Below are positions 22,863 to 33,430 of a stretch of 43,002 nucleotides of DNA, in pieces; the stretch's first letter is position 1; every line of letters begins with the position of its first letter. A program made the translations under genes and the position numbers. The DNA comes from Botryococcus braunii. Its lineage: Eukaryota > Chlorophyta > Trebouxiophyceae. Below the pieces are notes generated by a model. The model had not been told where the DNA came from. It ran no database searches and was given only the letters and a program-made list of their open reading frames with translations. The DNA lies in assembly GCA_002005505.1 (NCBI GenBank), contig MVGU01001739.1, positions 5,001-48,002 of the forward strand, written 5' to 3'.

Positions 22863-23629
22863 CCCCCCCAAATAAGTTATTCCCACCCGTAATTTGGGCA
22901 CTGCTTGTCAGGGATTCGCCTTTTCCTGCCACTGAAGGCATTAAATGGTCCCTTTCGTGCTTGCAACTTATGTCCGTAAAAACAGAGTTTGGTTCATTCC
23001 TATAGCAGTAGTAGCATCGAAATATCATTTTTGACAAAAACCAGAAAATCCGGCCTTAACGGCGGGACCCATCCCATCTCTTGCCTCTTTTTTCCTAGGC
23101 AACACCGAATCCCGGCTTCCGATTGGGGCCCCATGCAGACCTCAAGTCCCCCACGAGTCCACCCAAAACTCTCCTCTTTTGGTCAGCTGGGCCCTAGAGA
23201 GAAGGAACAAAGCCCTTTTGTTCTCAAAAACTGCCGAGCGCATGGCTCCTTAACCTCGATCTCGTCATGTCCGCTACAACGGAGCCCCCACAGCACCGAA
23301 TAACGCCAAACTTCGTGACAACAATCTTTAACAGTAAGAATACTTAACCTCAAGTTTAATCGTAAGAAGCTTTCATGCTCAAGACGCTGCGGCGTCTTGT
23401 TTCGAAGGCCCTGTTTGCTTCCGCGAGGTTTGTACTGCAGGGGGTTCTCTAAGGCGACGTGGCACCGTCTTTAAGGGCTGACCGGGAAGAGTTTATGCTG
23501 GCATGGCAGTCACGTGTACTGATGTACTATCACGTGCTGGAGTTTCAGAGCCGATATTAATTTCCTTGCGAAATGCCACACGAATTACGCCAATTGACGG
23601 TCAGGGTGGGAATAACTTATTTGGGGGGG
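22863..23629. mobile_element. 767 bp element with 25 bp terminal inverted repeats, copy 2
   Basis: Near-identical to 13223-13987, with seven C/G at both ends and differences such as one extra T in CCCTGTTTGC near 23412. It sits between two ~930 bp units whose empty junction exists at 14914-14925, so it inserted at the unit boundary or travels with the unit. Confidence 0.75.
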
Positions 23630-23631
23630 TT

Positions 23632-24364
23632 GAAGTGCTCAAGGGTCGCTAATGCCACGTGGGGTATGGGGGTGCAACATGGGCTAACGAGGCGTGACAG
23701 CATGAGGTGTTGTGACCTTAGCACATGCTAGTGTAGTAGGTTGCACGTGCCTGATGGCACCCTCATGTGGTGGACAAGCGGGCCTCGCGGCACGTACGGC
23801 CCGACGCGCTACGCTTCTCGGCTCGCAACAACCCGTTCAGCACCTGGCAGATCAGGTGGCGGAGAGCCGAAGGGGCTACACTTCTAGGAGCATTGGGTAA
23901 TGTTGAAACTTTCTATCACATCAAATCACATAGCATGCGTTGGTGCGGCAAGTGGTGCACATGTTTAACAAAGGTGAGGACGGCAGTTGTGGCAACTAGC
24001 CATCGGTTGTCGATTCTCTATCCCATTACTTCAGGCACTGACCAGGTGTCTCATACCCAAACTTCCCTTTTAAGAGAGCTTGTGGATGTGCTGCAAACAT
24101 AGAAGGAAAGCATGTCAATTCTCCTCACCCGTGGCACAATGCCAGCCAAGAAACTACAGACACACGTGGGCATGCTGTGGTGGTTCAGTCCTGGCGCGCA
24201 ACATTTGGAGGCATCTAGGCTGGACAGCAGCAATCTTCAGGCCCTTGACATCTGGTTATAAGCAAAGGAGGAGGGATGTCTCTTGTTAAGCCATTCATCA
24301 CTACTAGCGGGCGTAGGATGATAAGGCTTCATGAATACAAAGTGCTAGCGCCACAACAGAAAGG
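23632..24364. repeat. Tandem ~930 bp unit, copy 3, truncated
   Basis: Matches 13990-14722 closely and is cut at CACAACAGAAAGG, where LTR-type sequence beginning TGTAGCGCGCCGG takes over. Confidence 0.85.
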
Positions 24365-24470
24365 TGTAGCGCGCCGGTAGGCAGACGGTGCCGGGGATCG
24401 GCCCCGCACGTGCCGGGCGGTACATTGGTACTGGGTGTAGCCTCATAGGCTCGCACTATATATGGTATGG
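24365..24470. repeat. LTR-start fragment, TGTAGCGCGCCGG family (first of six)
   Basis: A ~105 bp segment beginning TGTAGCGCGCCGGTAGGCAG. Related copies lie at 25255 (+), 25568 (+), ending 26202 (-), at 26856 (+, lacking its first four bases) and ending 28183 (-). This copy and the one ending at 26202 share a variant (GGTAGGCAG, ATCGGCCCCG) that the others lack, so at least two subfamilies are present. At 24471 it passes abruptly into the chromodomain end of a gypsy element. Confidence 0.7.
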
Positions 24471-24677
24471 TCGTCGGCGTGAACAGATGTACACTCCACG
24501 TGTACACATTCCCACGAAGAAGCAGTGAAGTTGCTAACTTCAGGGCGGATAGTAGGGGCAGGGGCTGGACGACACTTAGCCACCAAGTCAGGGGACGTTC
24601 TGTGATCACGCGAACGTATGGGTAAACCACGACCCCCCGGTGACGCAGCTTGACAGGCTCGTGCTGCTGTGTTTCCC

Positions 24678-25254
24678 CTAGTCAACCTTCCCACGACGAC
24701 GTGCCCCGCCTCTTGGTGCCCGTGCGTTGACTTTGTCCCAGTATCCCTTTACAACATTGGGAGCATTTGCCAAATTCCGTTCCTCTTCCCAGGTGTCATG
24801 CTCTGACGAGGAACCCGTCCAGCGGACAAGGTACTCATACTTGGGACGGCCACGTGAATTGACACGACGGTGGTCCATTAAGGCTTCCACCTCCTACTCA
24901 TCCTCCCCCTCCAGCACCTCGGCAGGTGGTGGGGGTTGCATCGAACCATCCCGCCGGTACCGTTCCAGGTTGGAGACATGAAAGACATCATGAATCCTCC
25001 ATCGTGCCGGGAGGTCAAGCTCATAAGCTTGGGTACCCACACGTTTCACGACTTGGAACGGCCCTACCCAACGCGGGAGGAGCTTGGGCGTGCCTACCTT
25101 GAAACGGAGGTTCTTTGAGGAGAGGAGGACCCAGTCCCCCACACCAAATTGAACGTCCCTTCGTTTGGTGTTGGCATACTGCGCTTGTCTCGCAGTGGCC
25201 ACCCGATGGGTCATCCTGGCCTCATTGATGAGGCGTTGCATGCCCTGAACAAAG
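24678..25254 (-). pseudogene. Ty3/gypsy integrase C-terminus and chromodomain (3' part of a disrupted pol)
   Basis: In element orientation the frame reads FGVGDWVLLSSKNLRF, the GPF module PRWVGPFQVVKR and IHDVFHVSNLERY, then meets an in-frame TAG at 24896-24894. It then resumes in the same frame as a chromodomain (KYEYLVRWTGSSSEHDTWE) and stops at 24678. The 5' half of the same integrase lies at 28184-29118, separated by the insertion 25255-28183. Removing the insertion and one CAAAG copy restores the reading frame. The internal stop makes it a pseudogene. Confidence 0.85.
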
Positions 25255-25567
25255 TGTAGCGCGCCGGTATGCAGACGGTGCCGGGGCTCGTCCCTGCACG
25301 TGCCGGGCGGTACATTGGTACTAGGTGTAGCCTCGTAGGCTCGCACCTCCCAACGTAAGCCTCATCTCTCTTTCTCTTCTCACTATCCAGCGTAAGCTTC
25401 CTCTCTCCCTCTTTGAATGACGGCCTTTGGCTGATGGTTGCGCTACAAGTTCCACGAGGCGTTGAAGCGATTCTCTAGGGTGTCTTCTCACATAAGGCAT
25501 AAAAGCAACTCTCTGGACATCTCCTCTTAGGACCTCGCAGGAGCTTGGTCACCTAGGAGGGGGAGAA

Positions 25568-26202
25568 TGTAGCGCGCCGGTATGCAGACGGTGCCGGGGC
25601 TCGTCCCTGCACGTGCCGGGCGGTACATTGGTACTAGGTGTAGCCTCGTAGGCTCGCACAGTATATGGTATGGTGTTCGGACCATACTAGCACTTTCGTC
25701 GGTGCACGGCCAGAAGACAAAAGAAGTGTCTAATGTGCCGCAACACAAAAGAACAAATCCTTCATTAAGCAATGATGGAAGCAAAACCAGCATGCAAAGC
25801 TCATTCCACATTTATGGCATTTTCCAACGGCCCCATAAATGCACTACTAAGCCAACCGAGCACTAAAAGAGCCTTTCAAAATAGAAAGCATGTTCAGCTC
25901 CATGCTACTCGGCGCCAATCAACAAAGCAAGACCTCGTCATATCCGTGTAGGATCCGCATCCGGAAAAGTTGACACTTTACCATCGAAACCCCAACGATA
26001 TGCTTGAAACACCAAAGTTTCATTAAGGCAATGCAAGTTGAAAACAATTGGAAAGGATGGCCCTGCACCGACGAAAGTGCTAGTATGGTCCGAGCACCAT
26101 ACCATATATAGTGCGAGCCTATGAGGCTACACCCAGTACCAATGTACCGCCCGGCACGTGCGGGGCCGATCCCCGGCACCGTCTGCCTACCGGCGCGCTA
26201 CA
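25568..26202. repeat. Two LTR fragments in head-to-head (inverted) arrangement
   Basis: Both ends are LTR starts pointing inward: TGTAGCGCGCCGG at 25568 on + and at 26202 on -. They share imperfect inverted repeats of about 150 bases, including CGGACCATACTAGCACTTTC. Each is preceded on its own strand by a purine tract (CCTAGGAGGGGGAGAA at 25552-25567 and its inverse at 26203-26218), as expected upstream of a 3' LTR. The two halves are different subfamily variants, so this is a junction of two elements and not a simple palindrome. Confidence 0.6.
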
Positions 26203-26437
26203 TTCTCCCCCTCCTAGGTGACCGAGCTCCCGGGAGGCCTGCCGAAGCAAGCCACAGTCACAGGCAGAGGCATATAGAAGGTCACTGCTACACTTCTATA
26301 TCTTATACATTGAGCCGGTGAGTCTCCTCCAGACACCAAACCGCAGCCGCAACTGCCAGCCTGGGTGTACACTTGCCTGAGGTATCTCTATGGTACGCCT
26401 AGACCAAAATCCCGCAGTGACGGGGCCCAAAGGGCAG

Positions 26438-26820
26438 TCGTCGGCGTGAACAGATGTACACTCCACGTGTACACATTCCCACGAAGAAGCAGTGAAGTTG
26501 CTAACTTCAGGGCGGATAGTAGGGGCAGGGGCTGGACGACACTTAGCCACCAAGTCAGGGGACGTTCTGTGATCACGCGAACGTATGGGTAAACCACGAC
26601 CCCCCGGTGACGCAGCTTGACAGGCTCGTGCTGCTGTGTTTCCCCTAGTCAACCTTCCCACGACGACGTGCCCCGCCTCTTGGTGCCCGTGCGTTGACTT
26701 TGTCCCAGTATCCCTTTACAACATTGGGAGCATTTGCCAAATTCCGTTCCTCTTCCCAGGTGTCATGCTCTGACGAGGAACCCGTCCAGCGGACAAGGTA
26801 CTCATACTTGGGACGGCCAC
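26438..26820 (-). pseudogene. Duplicate of gypsy chromodomain 3' end (copy of 24471-24853)
   Basis: 383 bp matching 24471-24853 without a difference I can see, including the chromodomain coding stretch KYEYLVRWTGSSSEHDTWE. At 26820 it jumps, at a shared GGCCAC, to integrase-core sequence (ATACATGCGTAGCATGTCC, as at 28360). That is cut again at 26855 by another LTR fragment. It is a deleted second copy of the same gypsy element. Confidence 0.75.
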
Positions 26821-27349
26821 ATACATGCGTAGCATGTCCTCGAGCACTCGATTTCGCGCGCCGGTATGCAGACGGTGCCGGGGCTCGTCCCTGCACGTGC
26901 CGGGCGGTACATTGGTACTAGGTGTAGCCTCGTAGGCTCGCACAGTATATGGTATGGTGTTCGGACCATACTAGCACTTTCGTCGGTGCACGGCCAGAAG
27001 ACAAAAGAAGTGTCTAATGTGCCGCAACACAAAAGAACAGATCCGCACATGGCGGATTGATTGGTGGCCCATATCCAAGTCGGTGGACTTGCGATGTTGG
27101 TTGTTGATCCTGCTTGACGCTTAAGTGTGTCTTACGGATGGTGTAGATGCTTAAGTGTGTCTTCGTTGCTGCCTGTCGTTCTATTTGGGTTGTTTCCCAC
27201 TAGATCGAAGGATCAACAACACCTTGGTATCTAGTTCATGGACTTTGGTCCATGAACCACCCCATAGGGGAGTGACCATATGATGACGGGGATGGTTGTG
27301 GCCTGCGAGGGTCGACGTCCAGCTTGGTGTGTGGATCCAAGCAAGAAAG

Positions 27350-27604
27350 TTCGGATTTTTCTGTAATCTTTCTAATGGCGTTTGGCTCCACCGTTTCCGT
27401 GGGGACGGTGGGGGAGGAAGGTGGCACTTCACGATGGTGAGTGTGCGCTTCCCCTCGTTTGGTTTGCTTTGGGTTGCTAATCCTTTGCAAACCAAACGAG
27501 GGGAAGCGCACACTCACCATCGTGAAGTGCCACCTTCCTCCCCCACCGTCCCCACGGAAACGGTGGAGCCAAACGCCATTAGAAAGATTACAGAAAAATC
27601 CGAA
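27350..27604. repeat. 118 bp perfect inverted repeat (hairpin) with 19-base loop
   Basis: Left arm 27350-27467 and right arm 27487-27604 are exact reverse complements by my reading, separated by 19 bases. About 50 bases of the arm (GGTGGCACTTCACGATGGTG onward) occur a third time at 27625-27667. If transcribed, it would form a long double-stranded RNA stem. It encodes no recognised protein; the open frames through it are mirror images of each other. Confidence 0.9.
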
Positions 27605-27635
27605 TGACGGCCTTTGTGACGGACAAGGTGGCACT

Positions 27636-27962
27636 TCACGATGGTGAGTGTGCGCTTCCCCTCGTTTTAGGAGCAACGAAAGGCATAGGCGAGGGAGACG
27701 CACCTTGTCCCCCCCCCGATCCTTGTAGCAAACGCATAATCGCGTCCATCTTGCCGTCCAGGCTGCCAACTTGGGTTCCCAAAGACCCAATATCAGTGTT
27801 AAGAGCCTGGACGGACGACTCTATGCTGGTCACCCTTCTGTCGTGTAGGACATGACTCGGGATCCGAGCATAAAAAGCGCGCGCCGCAGCGCACCAAAGC
27901 CAATACCTCCACACATTGGTTTTGTCTGCCTGGCCCAGTTGCCTCTGCTCCTTGCCTGGCAT
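27636..27962 (-). pseudogene. Gag-like N-terminal fragment of a gypsy element
   Basis: 108 codons. The middle has a heptad-like segment, SIESSVQALNTDIGSLGTQV then DGKMDAIMRLLQG, resembling the coiled-coil start of plant gypsy Gag proteins. It lies inside the 25255-28183 insertion, just inside the right inverted end, and is cut by the third copy of the hairpin arm. Assignment rests on composition and context only. Confidence 0.4.
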
Positions 27963-28183
27963 TGGTCCATAGACCCGTTCACCACGTGGGCCTCGTGGTG
28001 GGCAACGTGTCTTTGGGGGGAGGAGAGAGGGAGAGAGGAAGCTTACGCTGGATAGTGAGAAGAGAAAGAGAGATGAGGCTTACGTTGGGAGGTGCGAGCC
28101 TACGAGGCTACACCTAGTACCAATGTACCGCCCGGCACGTGCAGGGACGAGCCCCGGCACCGTCTGCATACCGGCGCGCTACA

Positions 28184-29118
28184 CAAAGTCAGACGCACCA
28201 GGTACCCGTCTATTGGGGAGAATCGCGACTGGCAGGTGGGGGTGAAACCCGTAGTTCAGCAAAAACGGCGAGGACCCCGTGGACTCGTGATCACAATTAT
28301 TGATCGCGAATTCTGCACAGACCAACTTCTCATCCCAATCATCCTGGGACTTGGCCACATACATGCGTAGCATGTCCTCGAGCACTCGATTCACTCTCTC
28401 AGTCTGCCCATCCGTCTGCGGATGGTAGGCTGTTGACATGGCTTGTCGAGTCCCAATGGATTGACACAAAGCTCTAGCAAAGTGGCTGGTGAAGAGCTTA
28501 TCTCTATCGGACACCACCACTTGGGGAACACCATGCAACTTCCACACATTGTCAACGTACAGCTTAGCCGTCTGCTCAGCCGTAGCCTTGGTGGTTGTGG
28601 GCATAAGATGCACCATCTTGGTCAGCTTATCCACTACGACGAAAATGGCATCATGACCCTTGCCTGTCCTAGGCAATTGGGTAATGAAATCCATAGTCAC
28701 CGTGTGCCAAGGATTCAGCGGCAACTGTAAAGGTTGCAGCAACCCCGCAGGCAAAGTGTTCCGAGCCTTGTTCTTCTGACACAAGTGGCACGTTAGCACG
28801 TAACGTTCGATGTCAGCAAGCATGGTAGGCCACCAATAATGGCGCCTTACCAGGGCCAAGGTTTTCTTCACTCCTTGATGGCCAGCATACGGGCTATCAT
28901 GCAGTTCCTTAAGGATGTGAGCTCGCAGCCCGAAAGCATCCGGAACCACGGCCTTCCCCTCCCTCAGAAGGAAGCCGTCAAAGTCTAGCAGACCTTCAAC
29001 ATTCTGCTTATCTTGGAACCATGGGTCTTGAGTATAACCCTGGACAAATTTGTCCTTCCAAGACAGAGCAACCCCGGCCGCAGCACTCCCCTCCCCCGCA
29101 GAGCGGATAGTGCCAACC
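28184..29118 (-). pseudogene. Ty3/gypsy integrase core (5' part of a disrupted pol)
   Basis: In element orientation it contains the HHCC zinc module (HDSPYAGHQGVKKTL, then CHLCQKNKAR), then MDFITQLPRTGKGHDAI, SDRDKLFTSHF and AYHPQTDGQTERVNRVLE, the catalytic DDE core. The frame is cut at ASDF by the 2,929 bp insertion and continues at 25249. On its upstream side it is cut at 29119 by the LTR of a + strand gypsy element. The matching RT and Gag are not visible in the window. Confidence 0.88.
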
Positions 29119-29583
29119 TGTGATGGAATGTAGGGATTTCCCGGCATTTCTAGACATTTCCCTTACCCCCGAGCCTAGGCGCACATGTCGTACGAGCAAC
29201 GCGAGTACGCACGTGCCTAGCGTCTAGCCTTGGCTTCCTAGCCGTCGAATTCCATTGGATAGTTATGGACGTTACTCTCATAGTAGGATTCTAGGATATT
29301 TTCTAGATACTATTGTAGAGGTTTGGTGGACTAGTGCGCTACCATTGGAGGAACGTGAACACACGATCACGAACCACGGGAAGGAACGGATAGAGACGTA
29401 AGCCACGGGAAGACACGCACTCAGGTAATTTGGAAGCTTAGTAGACCACAAGTAGGGAGTGGAAGCTCCGTGAGGTGGGGGTTACTTGTAATTGGAAAGA
29501 GCGTCCAACTTGTCGGCCATCCGGCCTTGTCTCTCTCTCTCTCACAACTTGGAAATTCTCTCTAACTTGTGCATTCTACGACA
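29119..29583 (+). repeat. G1 5' LTR
   Basis: 465 bp, from TGTGATGGAATGTAGGG to GCATTCTACGACA (TG/CA ends). It lacks one of two GGCGCACATGT-type repeats present in the LTRs at 34939, 35601 and 42567, which are 476 bp where complete. Confidence 0.88.
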
Positions 29584-29585
29584 TC

Positions 29586-29598
29586 TGGTATCGGCGAG
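29586..29598 (+). other. G1 primer-binding site
   Basis: TGGTATCGGCGAG lies two bases after the LTR. TGGTATC is shared with the usual plant initiator-Met primer site. The same 13-mer follows the LTRs at 35414 and 36076 and an unrelated putative LTR end at 34792. Confidence 0.7.
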
Positions 29599-29701
29599 AT
29601 GCCGAATTGTTCTCTGCAAGTCTTTCGCGTGGTGGAAGGAGGAAAGTCGTAGGAGGGAGATCGTTCGATGGAAGGTCCTAACTCTCATATGTGGGCCGTA
29701 G

Positions 29702-30943
29702 ATGTCACCGCCCTCTTCTGGGAAGTTTAAAAACCTTTCTTCGGAAGAAAGAGAATTTTTGGAAGCGTTGGAAAGCTCAGGGGAGCTGGTAGAGGACTTG
29801 ATGGAGGGGGCATCTCGCGATCCGTCGCCCGCTCCGTCCACACCAAAGACAAAGAAGATCAAGTTGACCAATAAAATAAAGGAGCAGTTATTTTTGGAAT
29901 TTAAGGAAAAGCTTCTTGCCGAAAGGCAAGTTGGAGGGGATGGGGTGGAGGAGACTCCTCGCCCTAGTGGACAAGTAAGAGCAACTCCTCCTTCTTTGTT
30001 TTCGGGAAAGAGGGGATCTTTTTGCTATTTTGCAAGGAAGTTGGAAGGCTATGCAAAACTAACCAATGTGCCTGCAGGAAAGTGGGTGGCCTTGGGAGTG
30101 CAATTGATGGAAGAAAGACCCACAAAAGTTTGGGACACACATGTAAGGAAACTAGAAAAGGAAGGGATACATGAGCATACATTGGAATGGAAGGATTTTA
30201 AAACTTTTATGGTTAAAAGATATGATTCCACAGACACAGTGGCCATTGCCAGGGCAAAATTAGACAAAGTCTTTCAAGGAAATGAGACTGTCGAGAGATA
30301 TATTGAAAGATTTATGTCTCTCTTAGCAGATGTAGAGGTTGACTATCAAATAGCCATGCAAGACCAGTTACATCTTTTTACCAAGGGTCTTAATACTCCT
30401 CTCAAACTTGCATGCACTGTGAACCCTGCAACAGGCAGTCCTTTCACTGATCTGGAAGACATTTGCACTTATGTTGTTAAATATGAGGCAAGTCTCAAAA
30501 GCACATATGTGGATGCACAGGGACCCAAGAGGAAGAGGGTCTACACCCAGACACCTCAAGTGGCAGCAGGAGTGGTGGAACTTCAACAGCCCCCTGCACC
30601 ACCTTCCTTGGGTTTGGTGGGAGCACCCCCTTTTGGGTCCGGGAGAAAAATTGATTCTAGAACCTCTATTCCAAAGGATAGGGAATGCTATTTTTGTCAT
30701 AAACTAGGCCACGAGTCATGGCAGTGTGTTGCTAAAAAGCAATATCTAGCTGCCAAAGCTCAAGCTAGTGGGCACACCCCATCAAATTTTCAGCCTGGAT
30801 TCTATCCGAGGCAAGGAAACAATCAACCAGTGGCAGCACCACTGCAAGGTGTTTCACCTCCCTCACACATTGGGCCTAAGGGATTTAACAAGGGAAAACA
30901 TTGGAAAGGGAAAGGGAAGGGCAAGGGCCCTAAACAAGATTAG
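29702..30943 (+). CDS. G1 Gag
   Basis: 413 codons. A retrotransposon Gag domain occupies about residues 90-260 (FSGKRGSFCYFARKLEGYAK, FKTFMVKRYDS, ETVERYIERFMSLL). A CCHC knuckle, CYFCHKLGHESWQC, lies near residue 326, with a Lys/Gly-rich tail. It differs from the copy at 36195 by one extra codon (VELQQPP versus VEQQPP). It ends in TAG two bases before the Pol ATG, which is in another frame. Confidence 0.93.
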   Translation: MSPPSSGKFKNLSSEEREFLEALESSGELVEDLMEGASRDPSPAPSTPKTKKIKLTNKIKEQLFLEFKEKLLAERQVGGDGVEETPRPSGQVRATPPSLFSGKRGSFCYFARKLEGYAKLTNVPAGKWVALGVQLMEERPTKVWDTHVRKLEKEGIHEHTLEWKDFKTFMVKRYDSTDTVAIARAKLDKVFQGNETVERYIERFMSLLADVEVDYQIAMQDQLHLFTKGLNTPLKLACTVNPATGSPFTDLEDICTYVVKYEASLKSTYVDAQGPKRKRVYTQTPQVAAGVVELQQPPAPPSLGLVGAPPFGSGRKIDSRTSIPKDRECYFCHKLGHESWQCVAKKQYLAAKAQASGHTPSNFQPGFYPRQGNNQPVAAPLQGVSPPSHIGPKGFNKGKHWKGKGKGKGPKQD

Positions 30944-30945
30944 TC

Positions 30946-33420
30946 ATGAATGAAATTTGTTTTTCATATTTAACTTTTCTTGTTCAGAAGTCCTTGGGAA
31001 GTTGGAATACACCTCTGATTGTTCCTGGCAAACACAAAGCTGAGACTTGTATTGAATCTTTTCTTGCTGAACGAAAAGAAAACTCACAAGTCAGTGCATG
31101 CTTTGTGATAGGCCAGAAGGTGTGGAAAAGTAGGAGTTTCTTTTTGCGGTTACGCTCTCGCGCAAACCTGAAAATTCTTGCTAGGGGCTCAAAAGGGGAA
31201 TGCTTTTCTTTTCAAGGACAGCAATGTACATTTCCTTTTTCCTTTGTTTTAGCTTATGCAGCACCCAAAGCATCTTGTCAGTTGGGTTCAACGTCAAGTG
31301 CTGCACCTCTTAACCTCACATTTCCTGTCATGGCAAGGGGACAACAATGTAAAGCTTTAATGGACACCGGGGCCACACACTCTTTTGTCCGGGAAAAAGT
31401 TTTGCAAGGTTTGAGGTATAACAAGAGGACTTCACCCGTCACACTTGCTGATGGGACAGTAACACACACAAATGGGAAAGTGGATTTGAGTGTCCGGTTT
31501 GCTCCATCTATCATTACGAGACACTCCTTTCTTGTGTGTGACTCAATAATGGAAGGAATTGACATAATTTTGGGACAGGATTGGCTAGCACCACGACATG
31601 CTAATGTTAATGTGAGAGCTGGCAAGGCTCATATTAGACACAATAACAAATGGGTCTTGTTAAACAAACATGGAAAAGGCTTGGGAAAGAAGTTGGGATG
31701 GGGAATCAAATTAGGAAACACCAGGAAAGGGAAACGGGATCATTGGAAAACCTGCTTGTTCAATGTCATGGCCAAGGATGAACATGTTGGTTGGGATGAA
31801 CAGGAAGAGATGCCACCTTTGGTGGATATGGACGACCCCTCGACGGAGTCATCCGGGACTTCCTTACACAACTCTGCGCCGGGGGATACCTCGGGCACGG
31901 CCCCGGATATGGAGAGTTGCCTAGAAGTGGAGAAGGAAGTGGAAGAGGAAGAGGAAAGGGAAGAGGAAAAGGAAGAGGAAGAGGGAGAATCCGAGGTCAC
32001 CACGGGTAAGCCTTCGGACCCTCTAGAGGAAATTTGTGTAAAAAAGCCTGAGCGGCTAGCACACTTGCTCCGGGAGTACAAGGACATTTTTCCAAATGGG
32101 CTACCGAGACTACCCCCACACCGACAAGTCTATCACACTATTAATGTGCAGGAAGGAATAACTCCTCCAAACCGTCCTGCTTACCGCTTGTCCGTGGAAG
32201 AAACTGAGGAATGTGAGCGAACTGTGGATGAACTACTTTCTAAGGGACACATACGCCCCTCATGTTCACCATATGCTTCACCGGTCTTGTTTGTGAGGAA
32301 GAAGGAGGGCACATACCGAATGGTTATAGACTACAGGGCATTAAATAAAATCACCATTCATGATAGGTACCCTCTCCCTCGCATAGACGACTTGCTTGAT
32401 AAACTTAAAGGTGCTAAGATTTTCTCAAGTCTGGACCTCCTCAGTGGTTATCATCAAGTAAGGCTAAAGGAGGAAGACATTCCTAAAACAGCGTTTCGTA
32501 CACCCTTTGGGCTGTATGAGTTCTTAGTGCTTCCTTTTGGACTCACCAACGCCCCCGCTACCTTTCAACGCCTAATGAATGAAATCTTTCATGATTTCAT
32601 AAGGGAAGGGTTTGTGGTAGTGTACGTTGACGATGTTCTAATTTTCAGTCGGGATGAAGAGGAGCATTATGCTCATCTTCGGAAGGTGTTCCAACGCCTT
32701 CGGGAAAAGGAATTGTTTGCAAAACTTGCCAAATGTGAATTCTTATGCTCAGAACTCAAATACCTCGGGCATATCATTGGCAAGGATGGACTGAAAGTGG
32801 ACCCCCAAAAGGTGGAGGTAGTCAAGGATTGGCCCACACCCCAAAACGTCACCGACGTGCGTAGATTTTTGGGGCTTGCAAATTATTTTCGAAAATTTAT
32901 TCAGGGGTTCAGCTCACTTGCTGCACCTTTGACTAAACTGTCCAGTAGCAAAAGTTCTTGGACTTGGGGAAAGGAGCAAGATGAGGCCCTTGCGGCTCTC
33001 AAGGATGCATTAATACAGGCACCCATACTATCACTGCCAGACCTTCGTAAACCCTTCCAGGTAATTTGTGATGCGAGTGATTTTGGGGTTGGCGCTGTAC
33101 TATTGCAGGAAGGTCGAGTCATTGCTTATTACAGTAAGAAGCTCAATAGTGCAGAAAGGAACTATTCTGCAACTGAGAGGGAGTTACTTGCTGTAGTGTA
33201 TGCCTTGACTGAATGGAGATGTTATGTCCTAGGGAAACAAGTCACTGTCACCACAGACCATAAGTGTAACACTTTTCTTCAGCAACATGTTGGTTTAAGC
33301 CCTCGGAGGGCACGGTGGGCTGAGAAGTTGCAGGAGTTCAACATTCTTTGGGTTTGGGAGCCTGGAAAGACTCCCAAACCCAAAGAATGTCTGCTATTTG
33401 AAGCCATACTGGACACGTGA
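30946..33420 (+). pseudogene. G1 Pol, truncated after RNase H
   Basis: 824 codons. Protease LMDTGATHSFV, an acidic Glu-rich linker, RT (VIDYRALNKI, FSSLDLLSGYHQ, VVYVDDVLIFS) and RNase H (VICDASDFGVGAVLL, TTDHKC) are present. Integrase is missing: after EPGKT the reading runs into fold-back sequence and stops at 33420. RT differs from the other copy at YVDD (YLDD there), FSS (FSR) and HIR (HIC). Functional ancestry is clear; the product as encoded lacks integrase. Confidence 0.9.
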
Positions 33421-33430
33421 GGAGCCATAC

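Larger units (their letters stand above)
25255..28183. mobile_element. 2,929 bp insertion with 158 bp perfect terminal inverted repeats and CAAAG target duplication
   Basis: Begins TGTAGCGCGCCGGTATGCAG and ends with its reverse complement. The inverted ends agree over about 158 bases (25255-25412 versus 28183-28026). Flanks are CAAAG at 25250-25254 and 28184-28188, and excision of the insert restores the gypsy integrase frame. The end sequence resembles a gypsy LTR start, since related copies inside follow a purine tract (AGGAGGGGGAGAA). It may be a retroelement whose one end has been inverted, or a compound terminal-inverted-repeat element carrying retroelement debris. No transposase is recognised inside. 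Confidence 0.75.

Noticed and set aside
13988..24364. Conserved short open frames in the ~930 bp units as genes
   Set aside because: Conservation only reflects recent DNA duplication; no known domain and no signs of selection can be judged.
27236..27790. 184-codon open frame on - and mirror frames on +
   Set aside because: They arise from the perfect inverted repeat, which gives the same peptides on both strands.
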